The notes under the pieces: model-generated | Database searches by the model: none | The model's input: only the letters and a program-made list of their open reading frames with translations | Told to the model about the DNA's origin: nothing | Part shown: one piece after another, positions 1 to 6,945 of the stretch | Position numbering within the stretch: position 1 is the stretch's first letter | Layout of the letters: each line of letters opens with the position of its first letter | Made by a program: the position numbers and the translations under genes | From: an uncultured Actinomycetes bacterium | GTDB taxonomy: Bacteria; Actinomycetota; Actinomycetes; Nanopelagicales; Nanopelagicaceae | Assembly: GCA_903932695.1 (NCBI GenBank) | Contig: CAIZGZ010000083.1 | Location: 1-16,124, forward strand | Direction: 5' to 3' | DNA length: 16,124 nucleotides

Positions 1-1010
1 CACTCATGATGAACCCGCCAGTATCTCCGCTCATCGTTCGCAAGAGGTGAGAGCAGATCAATCCAACTTGATGCGCCTAGCAGCGGGCTAGTACCCGTTG
101 CGATGTACTCGGCGACGATACTTGCAACCAGTCCTGCTATCCGCAAGCTGACATACGTCGGCATCTCATCCCGAAGCGGATGTGGCGCAACAGGTAGACC
201 GAGATCGCGTTTGCTCAGAGCCACACATCGTAGGCATGGGGTGCGTCCTGGAATAACGAGCGGCCCCAACTCAATATCTCGACCAGCAATGGGGTTGATA
301 TGTAAGTGGGCGCTGCCTTCACTCATCCAACGTTGAACATAATCCCACTCCACCGGAACAGTGGAGATAATTAAATCTGGCATAGCTTTCGCAACACCTA
401 AACCGTTAGGTAGCCGACTTTCTCGAATGATCTCTTGGTGAAATTCGGCACGGTTCTTTCCAATATCGCTCATCCGAGTCACTAGCCCACAGAGATCGTG
501 AGAATTAATTCGATCCGATACCGAGCCGCGAGTAATAATCCGCGTGTGATTGATCCCCATAGATTGCAAAAGTCCGAGCAAAGTCCGAGCAAAGCGGTTC
601 TCGCCAGAAATTAAAATTGTGAACTGAGATCGTTGAAAGAGCTCGTGAGTGCCACCATCGTTGCGTCCAGATCGATGTGTGATGAGCGATCGCTCGAGTG
701 TGGTCCGCTCGGCGATGCTGGCAGATGCGACCCCGACTTGCGAGTGAGCTCGATGAGTCTGCTCGGTGATCTCGATCAGTGAATGCTCATCAAGAATCGC
801 TTGCACCTGCAAGATCTCGTCAGGATCGATGGAGAGCCCCTGTGCAATTTCAGCGACGCTGTGCCGGCCATCGAACCTTGCGACAATTTGAGCAATGACG
901 GGGGAGGAGAAGCGCACACCGTGGGTGTGGAGTCCAACAAAGAGTTCTTCGCTGCGCGAGCTCTGGACTAACGCCTGAACCCCGCTTTTTAATCGTGGGT
1001 AGCTACTCAT
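1..1010 (-). CDS. E1-like (ThiF/cyclodehydratase-type) protein with PqqD/RRE-like N-terminus, 3' end outside window
   Basis: My translation of the minus strand from the ATG at 1008-1010 stays open for 336 codons and runs off the window edge, so the C-terminus is missing. Residues about 22-80 resemble the small winged-helix PqqD/RRE fold that binds leader peptides (LFVGLHTHGVRF, then FDGRHSVAEIAQGLS). Residues about 130-336 resemble the E1-like half of TOMM cyclodehydratases, including the hallmark PGRTPCLRC with C259 and C262, a probable zinc pair. No good GxGxxG nucleotide loop is visible, so ATP use is uncertain. A similar protein sits beside the DUF2342 gene in mycobacteria (Rv3196, from memory). 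A leader-peptide or protein-modification role is inference, and no RiPP precursor is recognisable here. The gene lies just beyond a terminator, so it probably has its own promoter, but I see no clear one or a strong ribosome-binding site. Confidence 0.7.
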   Translation of the reverse strand, partial: MSSYPRLKSGVQALVQSSRSEELFVGLHTHGVRFSSPVIAQIVARFDGRHSVAEIAQGLSIDPDEILQVQAILDEHSLIEITEQTHRAHSQVGVASASIAERTTLERSLITHRSGRNDGGTHELFQRSQFTILISGENRFARTLLGLLQSMGINHTRIITRGSVSDRINSHDLCGLVTRMSDIGKNRAEFHQEIIRESRLPNGLGVAKAMPDLIISTVPVEWDYVQRWMSEGSAHLHINPIAGRDIELGPLVIPGRTPCLRCVALSKRDLGLPVAPHPLRDEMPTYVSLRIAGLVASIVAEYIATGTSPLLGASSWIDLLSPLANDERRYWRVHHE

Positions 1011-1061
1011 GGATGAAGGATGGCGCTCTGCGACGGCGTGACCTCGTTCGATCGAGTGAGC

Positions 1062-1070
1062 TGTGGATAA
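1062..1070 (-). other. Perfect consensus DnaA box
   Basis: The minus strand reads TTATCCACA, an exact match to the consensus DnaA-binding 9-mer. It overlaps the T-run of the terminator behind the DUF5679 gene. A single box can occur by chance, so function is unproven. Confidence 0.4.
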
Positions 1071-1104
1071 AAAAATCGGCTCTACCGAAGCCGGTAGAGC
1101 CGAT
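1069..1104 (-). terminator. Intrinsic terminator of the DUF5679 gene
   Basis: A perfect 13-bp inverted repeat (arms 1075-1087 and 1092-1104) closes a 4-nt loop. Read on the minus strand it is followed at once by seven T residues (1075-1069). It starts 22 nt after the DUF5679 stop codon. This is the best-formed intrinsic terminator in the window. Confidence 0.85.
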
Positions 1105-1126
1105 CTAATTTTGAGGTTGCTAGTGC

Positions 1127-1285
1127 TTAAGCTTTGCCCAAGATACGGTTGACCTTGGTTCCGCACACTGGGCAGATGCCCTGTGCCATACGGCGACCAG
1201 ATTCAGAAACCTTTACGTGACCTTCGAAGGCACGCTTCTCTTTGCACTTAACGCAGTAGGCCTCGCCTTTGTATTCCTCAGCCAT
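1127..1285 (-). CDS. DUF5679 small zinc-ribbon protein
   Basis: A 52-residue basic protein starting MAEEYKGEAYC. Two knuckles, CVKC and CPVC, about 27 residues apart, make a four-cysteine zinc ribbon. The tail VNRILGKA and the block GRRMAQG are typical of the actinobacterial DUF5679 family, whose function is unknown. I chose the ATG at 1285 because GGAGGG lies 5 nt upstream; the longer reading from 1309 would bury that ribosome-binding site inside the gene. It is flanked by the E1-like gene and the YgjP-type peptidase gene on the same strand, and a strong terminator follows it, so it may be a single-gene transcript. The 5' leader on the minus strand can fold (see 1325-1348). Zinc binding is a safe inference; a role in RNA binding or as a partner of the E1-like neighbour is only a guess. 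Confidence 0.85.
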   Translation of the reverse strand: MAEEYKGEAYCVKCKEKRAFEGHVKVSESGRRMAQGICPVCGTKVNRILGKA

Positions 1286-1324
1286 GATGACCCTCCAATC
1301 GCCACACACTTACTAACTGAGCCG

Positions 1325-1348
1325 ACCGCTGCCGTGGCAGTTGACGGT
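1325..1348 (-). repeat. Two-tier hairpin in the leader of the DUF5679 gene
   Basis: An outer ACCG/CGGT pair encloses an inner CTGCC/GGCAG pair. It lies about 40 nt upstream of the DUF5679 start. It could be leader RNA structure if transcription starts further upstream. No known riboswitch is recognised. Confidence 0.3.
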
Positions 1349-1398
1349 CTCGGGCTCCGGGAGGTTCCCAGAACGAGCGTGTGTACGAGAGCACAGTA

Positions 1399-1423
1399 CC
1401 CCCGTTTACGCTCAGATCGGGGG
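1399..1423. repeat. GC-only inverted repeat between the YgjP-type and DUF5679 genes
   Basis: CCCCCG and CGGGGG are separated by 13 nt. The hairpin lies about 40 nt downstream of the YgjP-type stop codon (minus strand) but has no following T-run. It may weakly attenuate read-through or form part of the DUF5679 upstream region. Confidence 0.35.
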
Positions 1424-1460
1424 ATTTCCCGCATGGACTGTGCGCAAAAATCGGCAGGAG

Positions 1461-2093
1461 TTAGGGGTTGATCTGCTCCGGAATAGCGGCCAGACCGGCC
1501 TCGTAGCCCTCGAGGAAGGCCTCTGCTCGATCTTTATCGGCGCATCGAGCCAGATACTCCTCAAAATCAGCGCCATGGCCAGGGATCCTCAGATGGATCA
1601 GTTCGTGGAAAAGGACATATCGAGTCACGTACTCTGGGGCTCCGTTAAGACGCAGCGAGATCCGAATCGTGCCATCGCTGGTGGTGCATGAACCCCAGCG
1701 CTCGCGCATCGCTCGCCAGCTGATCGAGGTTGGCCGCTCATGGAAGTCGGGCAGGAGGGTGGCCAGCAGCTCCCAGGCCATCTGCCAGAGCTCCTCGTCG
1801 CTGCTCCGGCTCTTGGCTTCGCGATTGAGCACGTTGGCGATCATCTCGGGAATCAGGGCATATTCATCACGCCGGGAGAGGCGGTCGGGGATATGAATCT
1901 CGATAATCCCATTTTGGCGATAAGCGCTGACGCTTCGCTTCCGTCGTGAACTACGGATAACACGAAACTCAGGGAGGTTCGATGGGAGTGGGTCGGGCGC
2001 GCGAAGCGAAGTTCGGGATTTGGTAGGTACTGGCACGGGGGTGAAGGTATCTCCGAAGATGGAATCCTGTGTAAAACTATCCACCGATTCCAC
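1461..2093 (-). CDS. YgjP/SprT-like (DUF45) zinc metallopeptidase
   Basis: A 210-residue cytosolic protein with no signal peptide. The zinc site is HELIH at residues 163-167 followed by the third ligand H173 in RIPGHG. This is the HExxH-(x5)-H layout of the M48-related YgjP/DUF45 family, supported by the family block WGSCT at 133-137. The N-terminal ~40 residues are Pro/Ser/Thr-rich and probably disordered. The start is a GTG with a GGGGGA ribosome-binding site about 5 nt upstream; no better in-frame start is evident. Substrate and pathway are unknown for this family. It is encoded on the same strand as a second predicted peptidase (DUF2342) and an E1-like protein, an arrangement that also occurs in other actinobacteria (from memory). 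DnaA-box-like sequences overlap its 5' end. Confidence 0.88.
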   Translation of the reverse strand: MESVDSFTQDSIFGDTFTPVPVPTKSRTSLRAPDPLPSNLPEFRVIRSSRRKRSVSAYRQNGIIEIHIPDRLSRRDEYALIPEMIANVLNREAKSRSSDEELWQMAWELLATLLPDFHERPTSISWRAMRERWGSCTTSDGTIRISLRLNGAPEYVTRYVLFHELIHLRIPGHGADFEEYLARCADKDRAEAFLEGYEAGLAAIPEQINP

Positions 2094-2128
2094 GAGTTAT
2101 CCCCCGTTTCTCCACAGCTTTATCAACA
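2077..2128 (+). other. Cluster of four DnaA-box-like 9-mers
   Basis: Four same-direction 9-mers resemble TTATCCACA: 2077-2085 (7/9), 2097-2105 (7/9), 2108-2116 (8/9) and 2120-2128 (8/9). They straddle the GTG start of the YgjP-type gene. The last three start 11-12 bp apart, about one helical turn. They could bind DnaA as a regulator; the gene context does not support an origin. Confidence 0.3.
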
Positions 2129-2224
2129 TATTCCGTCAAATCACCTGTCTCAATTCTGGCATTTCTTTTTGATTATCGCTCGAAGTTGGCATAGGTTTCA
2201 CGCACCAAGTCCTCGGATAACCGT

Positions 2225-2257
2225 TTCTATATCAGCAAGGGGAAGGCTGATATAGAA
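2225..2257. repeat. Perfect 12-bp hairpin in the 2094-2324 gap
   Basis: TTCTATATCAGC and GCTGATATAGAA pair perfectly around a 9-nt purine-rich loop (AAGGGGAAG on the plus strand). It lies between two minus-strand genes, about 70 nt beyond the DUF2342 stop. There is no T-run directly after it on either strand. Possible roles are a 3'-end stabiliser for the DUF2342 transcript, an operator, or part of an unannotated small RNA. Confidence 0.5.
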
Positions 2258-2274
2258 TTGAGCGCCCGGGGGCT

Positions 2275-2322
2275 TGGCTTTTTTATGGGCTTTTTAATGA
2301 GCTTTTTTACGGGCTAGCTATT
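2275..2322. repeat. Degenerate tandem repeat, four 12-bp units with T-tracts
   Basis: Four adjacent 12-mers share a core of GC followed by T5-6 and A: TGGCTTTTTTAT, GGGCTTTTTAAT, GAGCTTTTTTAC and the weaker GGGCTAGCTATT. The array ends 2 nt before the DUF2342 stop codon, so it would form that gene's 3' UTR. On the plus strand it gives three T-tracts after a short GC-rich stretch (2262-2274), so it could act as a terminator for plus-strand transcripts. Confidence 0.55.
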
Positions 2323-2324
2323 TC

Positions 2325-3536
2325 TTAGATCAGACCCGAGAGATCATCGGGAACCGTCGTGCTCGCCAAGAAGGCGCCCGGATCAGCGAGATCATCGCTC
2401 GTAGGCAACAATGCGGAATCTTCCCAACGATGATCACGAACGTTGACACCATCTTCGCCACCCAGTGCATAGATGGCGTTCCAGAACTCAGCGCACTCAC
2501 GCATCTTGCGCGGTGATACTTCCAGACCGAGTAGTGATGCAAAGAGTTGTTGCGTAGGTGAGCTAGTAATTCGTGCACGACGATGCATCTCTTGGAGCGC
2601 ATGTAGCGATGGCAGTCGATCGCTCGCACTTAAATCTGTGACATGATCAATCCAGCCTTCGATGAGTGCAAGGGCCATCTCTAACTTTGCAAGTGCTGAT
2701 GTCTGCGCTGCGCTCTGTTCGGGTTGGAACATGCCATTGTTGATTGCAAGAGTAATAGATTCTGGATTGTTCACATCAAGTTCACCAGAGTTCAGAGCGC
2801 TCTCGGCTTGATCTTGAATAGCCGCGATATCTACCGTGATTCCTTTGCCATACGCAGTGATTAAATCGCGAAGGTACTCTGGCAGCCATGGAGTGTGTGC
2901 AAAGAGGCGGTTTGCGGCCACTTCACGCAACGCTAAGTAGATCAGCATCTCTTGTTCAGGAATATCAAGACCTTCGCCCCATAGCGCAATGTTTTCGGGG
3001 ATTAAATGAGTGCCCGGCTTCTCAAAGAGGGGGAGAGCGACATCGCCAGCTCCAGTTACTTTGACCGCAAGCGCACCAATCGATTGACCGAGTTGGCCTG
3101 CGATCAGCGATCCCATAAAGCCACGCATCACCGGCAAGAAACTATCGATGTTCATCGAAGCGCGAAGTTCGTCCGGAATATCGGGCGAGATCTGCCCCAT
3201 TACTTTGACAAGAGCTTCGGCCATTCCTTGTGCAAGCGGTTCGACGAGTCGCTGCCAACCGTTGATCGATGAGTCGATCCATTCGCGTCGAGTCCATGCC
3301 AGATCAGAGTTATAAGCGCTAAGTGGAAATTGAGTTTTATCTTCTATCCAGGTGTTTGCGATTGCACACGCCTCAGAGATTTTTTGGAGATCGTTAACGC
3401 CAACCGGCAGATTGTTGTGTTGAGAGAGATAGGTACGAGCGCTCTCGCGAAGTGCATGGGCGCCGAGCATTGGAACGCCATCGCTGATCGGGGCACCGAA
3501 ATTTCCCCCGTTAGGAGTAAATCCAAATCCGCTCAT
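2325..3536 (-). CDS. DUF2342 family 'zinc-dependent metalloprotease' (putative hydrolase)
   Basis: A 403-residue protein. The family is recognised from YLALREVAANRLFAHTPWL (200-218), ALIEGWIDHV (290-299), the block LLGLEVSPRKMRE (335-347) and the C-terminal ALLPTSDDL (375-383). It corresponds to mycobacterial Rv3195, which also neighbours an E1-like gene and a UPF0182 gene. Databases call the family a zinc-dependent metalloprotease from structural similarity, but no HExxH motif occurs anywhere in this protein, so activity is unproven. The N-terminal 20 residues are Gly/Phe-rich. The ATG at 3536 has GAGGTG about 5 nt upstream. A TAGAGT -10 element at 3564-3569 fits a transcript with a short leader. 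The gene is divergent from the small membrane protein at 3644. Its 3' UTR contains the period-12 repeat. Confidence 0.85.
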   Translation of the reverse strand: MSGFGFTPNGGNFGAPISDGVPMLGAHALRESARTYLSQHNNLPVGVNDLQKISEACAIANTWIEDKTQFPLSAYNSDLAWTRREWIDSSINGWQRLVEPLAQGMAEALVKVMGQISPDIPDELRASMNIDSFLPVMRGFMGSLIAGQLGQSIGALAVKVTGAGDVALPLFEKPGTHLIPENIALWGEGLDIPEQEMLIYLALREVAANRLFAHTPWLPEYLRDLITAYGKGITVDIAAIQDQAESALNSGELDVNNPESITLAINNGMFQPEQSAAQTSALAKLEMALALIEGWIDHVTDLSASDRLPSLHALQEMHRRARITSSPTQQLFASLLGLEVSPRKMRECAEFWNAIYALGGEDGVNVRDHRWEDSALLPTSDDLADPGAFLASTTVPDDLSGLI

Positions 3537-3546
3537 CTACACACCT

Positions 3547-3590
3547 CGATTTCATGACTCATCACTCTACTGATCTCAACAATGAAATCG
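3547..3590. repeat. Inverted repeat in the divergent promoter region 3537-3643
   Basis: CGATTTCAT (3547-3555) and ATGAAATCG (3582-3590) are perfect 9-bp arms 26 nt apart. They bracket the likely DUF2342 -10 element, which would suit an operator. Chance is not excluded. Confidence 0.35.
3564..3569 (-). promoter_or_regulatory. Putative -10 element for the DUF2342 gene
   Basis: The minus strand reads TAGAGT, matching TANNNT and identical to the element in front of the UPF0182 gene. No good -35 is present 17 nt upstream. A start about 7 nt downstream would leave a leader of roughly 20 nt that contains GAGGTG. Confidence 0.4.
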
Positions 3591-3631
3591 CTGAGAATCT
3601 TCCCAAAGTGGTGAGGTCTACTTCCTGTCGC

Positions 3632-3637
3632 TAGGCT
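3632..3637 (+). promoter_or_regulatory. Putative leaderless -10 element (TAGGCT) for the small membrane protein
   Basis: TAGGCT ends 6 nt before the ATG at 3644 and there is no Shine-Dalgarno sequence, so the mRNA would begin at or next to the start codon. The same hexamer precedes aroA at the same kind of distance. Confidence 0.55.
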
Positions 3638-3643
3638 ACGGGC

Positions 3644-3874
3644 ATGTCACATTCGACCGCATTCGCAGCGTTGATCTGGTGGGTAATCCCAGCTCTTGGT
3701 GTGAGCGGGGCAGTTGGCTATGTGATCTGGACATCAAAGTACAAAGATAAGTTCGATAACGAGACCAACCGCTCTGTGACCAAATTCCAGCTCTTCCAGG
3801 AGTCAATGCGGGAGCGTTCTGATCTGCAGGAGCCAGTTCAGACCCCAGACCAGGGCGGTTCGCCCTCCGCTTAG
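3644..3874 (+). CDS. Small single-pass membrane protein, unknown function
   Basis: A 76-residue protein with one hydrophobic helix at residues about 8-29 (FAALIWWVIPALGVSGAVGY) and a charged, probably cytosolic tail containing KYKDKFDNETNRSVTKFQLF. Short proteins of this design, with W-rich helix and a KF-NET-RSV-KF-type tail, are encoded near UPF0182 or DUF2342 genes in other actinobacteria as I recall; I know of no function. It begins a plus-strand unit with the UPF0182 gene 53 nt downstream, though that gene has its own -10 element. Mycobacteria carry a PDZ-domain Lon-like protease gene (Rv3194c) at roughly this place, and none is present here. The length and clean start support a real gene. 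Confidence 0.75.
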   Translation: MSHSTAFAALIWWVIPALGVSGAVGYVIWTSKYKDKFDNETNRSVTKFQLFQESMRERSDLQEPVQTPDQGGSPSA

Positions 3875-3915
3875 CCCGCTTCCAGCTCTCCTGTGAGCTC
3901 GCCCATGAGAGTGGG

Positions 3916-3921
3916 TAGAGT
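3916..3921 (+). promoter_or_regulatory. Putative leaderless -10 element (TAGAGT) for the UPF0182 gene
   Basis: TAGAGT ends 6 nt before the ATG at 3928 and no Shine-Dalgarno sequence is visible, consistent with a leaderless mRNA. Confidence 0.5.
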
Positions 3922-3927
3922 GGATCT

Positions 3928-6816
3928 ATGAGTTCATTCCAATTTCCCAATAATCCCTTCGGCAATCGTGGTCCAGCAGGCACAGGTGCGCCAGCTCCGC
4001 GCCGAGGAATGAGCCCGCTCGGATACACCCTGATTGCGTTAGCGGTCGTAGTTGCGATCCTGGTCTCGCTGACTGGTTTCTACACCAACCTACTCTGGTT
4101 CCGTTCGGTCAACTTCACGACCGTCTGGAAGACGACATTGATGACCAAGGCCGAACTCTTCGTGGTCTTTGGACTGCTCACCTCAGCTATCGTGACAACG
4201 AATATCTTTATTGCATACCGCCGCCGTCCGATCTATGTGCCGATGAGCGCCGAGGCCGATAACCTCGAGCGATATCGCAGCCAGCTCGATCCGCTTCGTC
4301 GCTACGCGCTCGGTGCTATCGCAGTTGTGATCTTCTATATTGCCGGTCGATCTGGTTCAAAGCTCTGGAGCACCTGGCTCCAATTTAAAAATGCAACAAG
4401 CTTTGGAACCAAGGATCCGCAATTCCATCTTGATATCTCATTCTTCGTCTTCAAACTTCCGATGTGGGAAGCGCTCATTACATGGGCGATCTCTACGGTT
4501 GCGATTACCTTGCTCGCCACCCTTGGTGTTCATTACGTCTACGGCGGCATCCGACCACAAGTTCGCCAGGATCGCACCACCGTTACTGCTCGAGTACAGA
4601 TCTCTGTATTACTCGGCATCCTCGTATTGATTAAAGCGGTTGCGTACTGGTTTGACCGCTTTGATTTGGCTCTTCACACCGGCAGCCTGCTCACCGGATT
4701 GTCCTATACCGACGTCAATGCAGTACTTCCTGCCAAATCAATTCTGACTGGTATCGCAGTAATCTGCTCACTACTTTTCTTTGCAAATATCGTTCGACGT
4801 TCATGGGTATTGCCTGCAGCTGGCGTAGCGCTCATGGTGATCTCATCAGTCTTGATCGCTGGACTCTATCCCGCTTTCATTCAGACCTTCACCGTAAAGC
4901 CATCGGAATCCAATAAGGAAGCGCCATATATTCAGCGCAACATCAACGCCACACGAGCCGCGTATGGACTCTCAGATGTCACCATCAAGAACTATCCAGC
5001 GGTGATCGCAACAACACCAGGACAGCTTGCGAAGGACTCTTCGAACATCGCCAACGCGCGTCTCTTGGATCCAGATGTTCTCTCTTCAACCTTCCGCCAA
5101 CTTCAACAAATTAAGCCGTACTACACCTTCCCTGATGCACTCGATGTCGATCGCTACAGCGTGAACGGTAAGAAGCAGGATATGGTCGTTGCGGTGCGCG
5201 AACTCAATATCGCGGGAAGCCCTGCCCAGAACTGGATCAATGATCACCTGGTTTATACCCACGGATTTGGTTTCGTCGCTGCGCCAACCAATGTTGTCGA
5301 TGCCGATGGAAAGCCAAGCTTTACCGTCGGAAATATCCCACCATCTAACGGCCTTGGTGCATTCCAACCACGTATCTACTTCGGCGAGAACGTTCCGGGA
5401 TACTCCATCGTTGGTGGAACCGCTAAGAGCACACCGAATGAACTCGATTATCCGGATGATTCACAGGCGAGCGGCCAACAGAATTACACCTACGTAGGCA
5501 AGGGTGGCGTGCCCATGGGCAGCTTCTTTACCCGCCTGCTCTTCGCAATTAAATATAAAGATCAACAGATCTTGCTCTCAAATCTCATCAACAAGGATTC
5601 AAAGATTCTCTTTGATCGCTCACCACTTGTCCGCGTCCAAAAAGTCGCACCATGGTTGACCCTTGATGGTAACGCCTATCCCGCAGTTGTTAATGGTCGC
5701 GTTACCTGGATCATCGATGGCTACACAACAAGCGCTGGCTATCCGTACTCAGCTAATGAGAATCTTGCGACGGCAACAACGAACTCTGTCACCGACAACA
5801 CCACATCGGTACAGACTCTTCCTAATCAGAATGTGAACTACATTCGTAACTCAGTCAAAGCAACCGTTGATGCTTACGACGGAACGGTGACCTTGTATCA
5901 ATGGGACACGACAGATCCAGTCCTGAAGACTTGGAGCAAGGCATATCCGGGAACCGTTCTTCCTAAGAGCGCAATGTCGGCAGAACTCTTGCAGCATATT
6001 CGCTATCCGGAAGGACTCTTTGAAGTTCAACGTGATGTCCTGAGCACCTATCACGTCGATAGCGCAGCCGCGTATTACGGCGGACAAGATTTCTGGCGCG
6101 TACCTTCTGATCCATCATCAAGCGGAGCAAATGCGGGAAATCAACCTCCTACCTATCAGACCCTCCAGCTACCTGGCGCAAGCACATCGAGCTTCTCACT
6201 CTCGACTTCATTTGTTCCACGCGGTGGTCGTCAGAACCTCACCGCCTTTGCTGTTGTGAACTCTGATAATGGTGCGGACTACGGAAAAATTACCGTGCTG
6301 CAATTGCCGCGTTCAACAAATATCTCTGGGCCATCACAAGTCGCATCTAACTTCGAAGCAAATCCAACTGTTGCACAGACCCTTTCTCTGCTGCGTCAAG
6401 GTGGATCTGATGTTGTACTTGGAAATATGTTGACGCTTCCAGTTGGTGGGGGATTGCTCTATATCCAACCCGCGTATGTACGCGCTACCTCAAATGCATC
6501 ATCATTCCCACTCCTTCAAAAAGTTCTGGTCTCCTTTGGCGATCAGATCGGTTTTGGAAATACGTTGCAAGATGCACTCAATCAAGTATTTGGTGGAAGC
6601 TCGGGTGTGAGTGTGAATAGCTCGACCGGTGCACTTTCAAATACGCCATCAACAAGCTCTGGCTCATCCTCTTTGAAGCAATCACTTGCTAATGCAGAAG
6701 CGGCTCTCGCTGCTGCTAATCAAGCGCTCAAGAACGGTGACTTTGCTGCTTATGGCCAAGCGCAGAATCAATTAAAGGCAGCGATCGCCGCCGCAATTGC
6801 AGCGCAAGGGAAGTAG
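3928..6816 (+). CDS. UPF0182 family large integral membrane protein
   Basis: A 962-residue protein close to the usual UPF0182 length. A short Pro/Gly-rich cytosolic N-terminus is followed by seven predicted membrane helices at about 31-51, 76-96, 126-142, 178-203, 222-240, 270-290 and 293-312. A large, probably extracytoplasmic domain (about 320-900) follows. Family blocks seen are DPQFHLDISFFVFKLP (163-178), YTDVNAVLPAK (260-270) and FTVKPSESNKEAPYIQRN (321-338). The C-terminus has a Ser-rich linker and an Ala/Gln/Lys-rich helix (about 915-962) likely to form a coiled coil. The homologue in mycobacteria is Rv3193c; its function is not established. The gene is followed by tRNA-fMet after about 50 bases, which contain the tRNA promoter and no obvious terminator. 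Confidence 0.93.
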   Translation: MSSFQFPNNPFGNRGPAGTGAPAPRRGMSPLGYTLIALAVVVAILVSLTGFYTNLLWFRSVNFTTVWKTTLMTKAELFVVFGLLTSAIVTTNIFIAYRRRPIYVPMSAEADNLERYRSQLDPLRRYALGAIAVVIFYIAGRSGSKLWSTWLQFKNATSFGTKDPQFHLDISFFVFKLPMWEALITWAISTVAITLLATLGVHYVYGGIRPQVRQDRTTVTARVQISVLLGILVLIKAVAYWFDRFDLALHTGSLLTGLSYTDVNAVLPAKSILTGIAVICSLLFFANIVRRSWVLPAAGVALMVISSVLIAGLYPAFIQTFTVKPSESNKEAPYIQRNINATRAAYGLSDVTIKNYPAVIATTPGQLAKDSSNIANARLLDPDVLSSTFRQLQQIKPYYTFPDALDVDRYSVNGKKQDMVVAVRELNIAGSPAQNWINDHLVYTHGFGFVAAPTNVVDADGKPSFTVGNIPPSNGLGAFQPRIYFGENVPGYSIVGGTAKSTPNELDYPDDSQASGQQNYTYVGKGGVPMGSFFTRLLFAIKYKDQQILLSNLINKDSKILFDRSPLVRVQKVAPWLTLDGNAYPAVVNGRVTWIIDGYTTSAGYPYSANENLATATTNSVTDNTTSVQTLPNQNVNYIRNSVKATVDAYDGTVTLYQWDTTDPVLKTWSKAYPGTVLPKSAMSAELLQHIRYPEGLFEVQRDVLSTYHVDSAAAYYGGQDFWRVPSDPSSSGANAGNQPPTYQTLQLPGASTSSFSLSTSFVPRGGRQNLTAFAVVNSDNGADYGKITVLQLPRSTNISGPSQVASNFEANPTVAQTLSLLRQGGSDVVLGNMLTLPVGGGLLYIQPAYVRATSNASSFPLLQKVLVSFGDQIGFGNTLQDALNQVFGGSSGVSVNSSTGALSNTPSTSSGSSSLKQSLANAEAALAAANQALKNGDFAAYGQAQNQLKAAIAAAIAAQGK

Positions 6817-6829
6817 CCGCCACCTCGTT

Positions 6830-6858
6830 TTGGGTAATTGAGCTTTATCTCGTAGTAT
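6830..6858 (+). promoter_or_regulatory. Putative promoter for tRNA-fMet-pgl-gnd-zwf
   Basis: TTGGGT (6830-6835), a 17-nt spacer and TAGTAT (6853-6858) place the transcription start near 6865, about 5 nt before the mature tRNA. It probably drives the tRNA and at least pgl. Confidence 0.5.
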
Positions 6859-6869
6859 TGGGCTACCGA

Positions 6870-6943
6870 CGCGGGGTGGAGCAGCTCGGTAGCTCGCTGG
6901 GCTCATAACCCAGAGGTCATAGGTTCAAATCCTGTCCCCGCTA
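6870..6943 (+). tRNA. Initiator tRNA-fMet (CAT anticodon)
   Basis: The sequence folds as a cloverleaf with anticodon CAT. Two initiator hallmarks are visible: the first base C is unpaired with the opposite base (C1 against T72), and the anticodon stem has three consecutive G-C pairs (GGGCTCATAACCC). The T-loop is GGTTCAAATCC. The 3' CCA is not encoded: after discriminator A73 the genome reads CT and then the ATG of pgl, so CCA must be added after transcription. This is a single copy in the window. With CCA the mature length is 77 nt, as for other initiator tRNAs. Confidence 0.95.
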
Positions 6944-6945
6944 CT

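Noticed and set aside
561..596. Short direct repeat AAGTCCGAGCA... in the E1-like gene
   Set aside because: A 12-13 bp tandem duplication (GAGCAAAGTCC twice) stays in a coding frame as a repeated LLG segment; too short to be a repeat element.
783..971. Plus-strand ORF opposite the E1-like gene
   Set aside because: It is short, resembles no family and lies opposite a well-supported coding sequence.
2077..2322. Chromosomal origin of replication
   Set aside because: DnaA-like boxes are mostly degenerate and no origin marker genes (dnaA, dnaN, rpmH, rnpA, gidB) are nearby; kept only as a finding to test.
5086..5367. Minus-strand ORF inside the UPF0182 gene
   Set aside because: No ribosome-binding site or recognisable motif; explained as a shadow of the conserved membrane protein.
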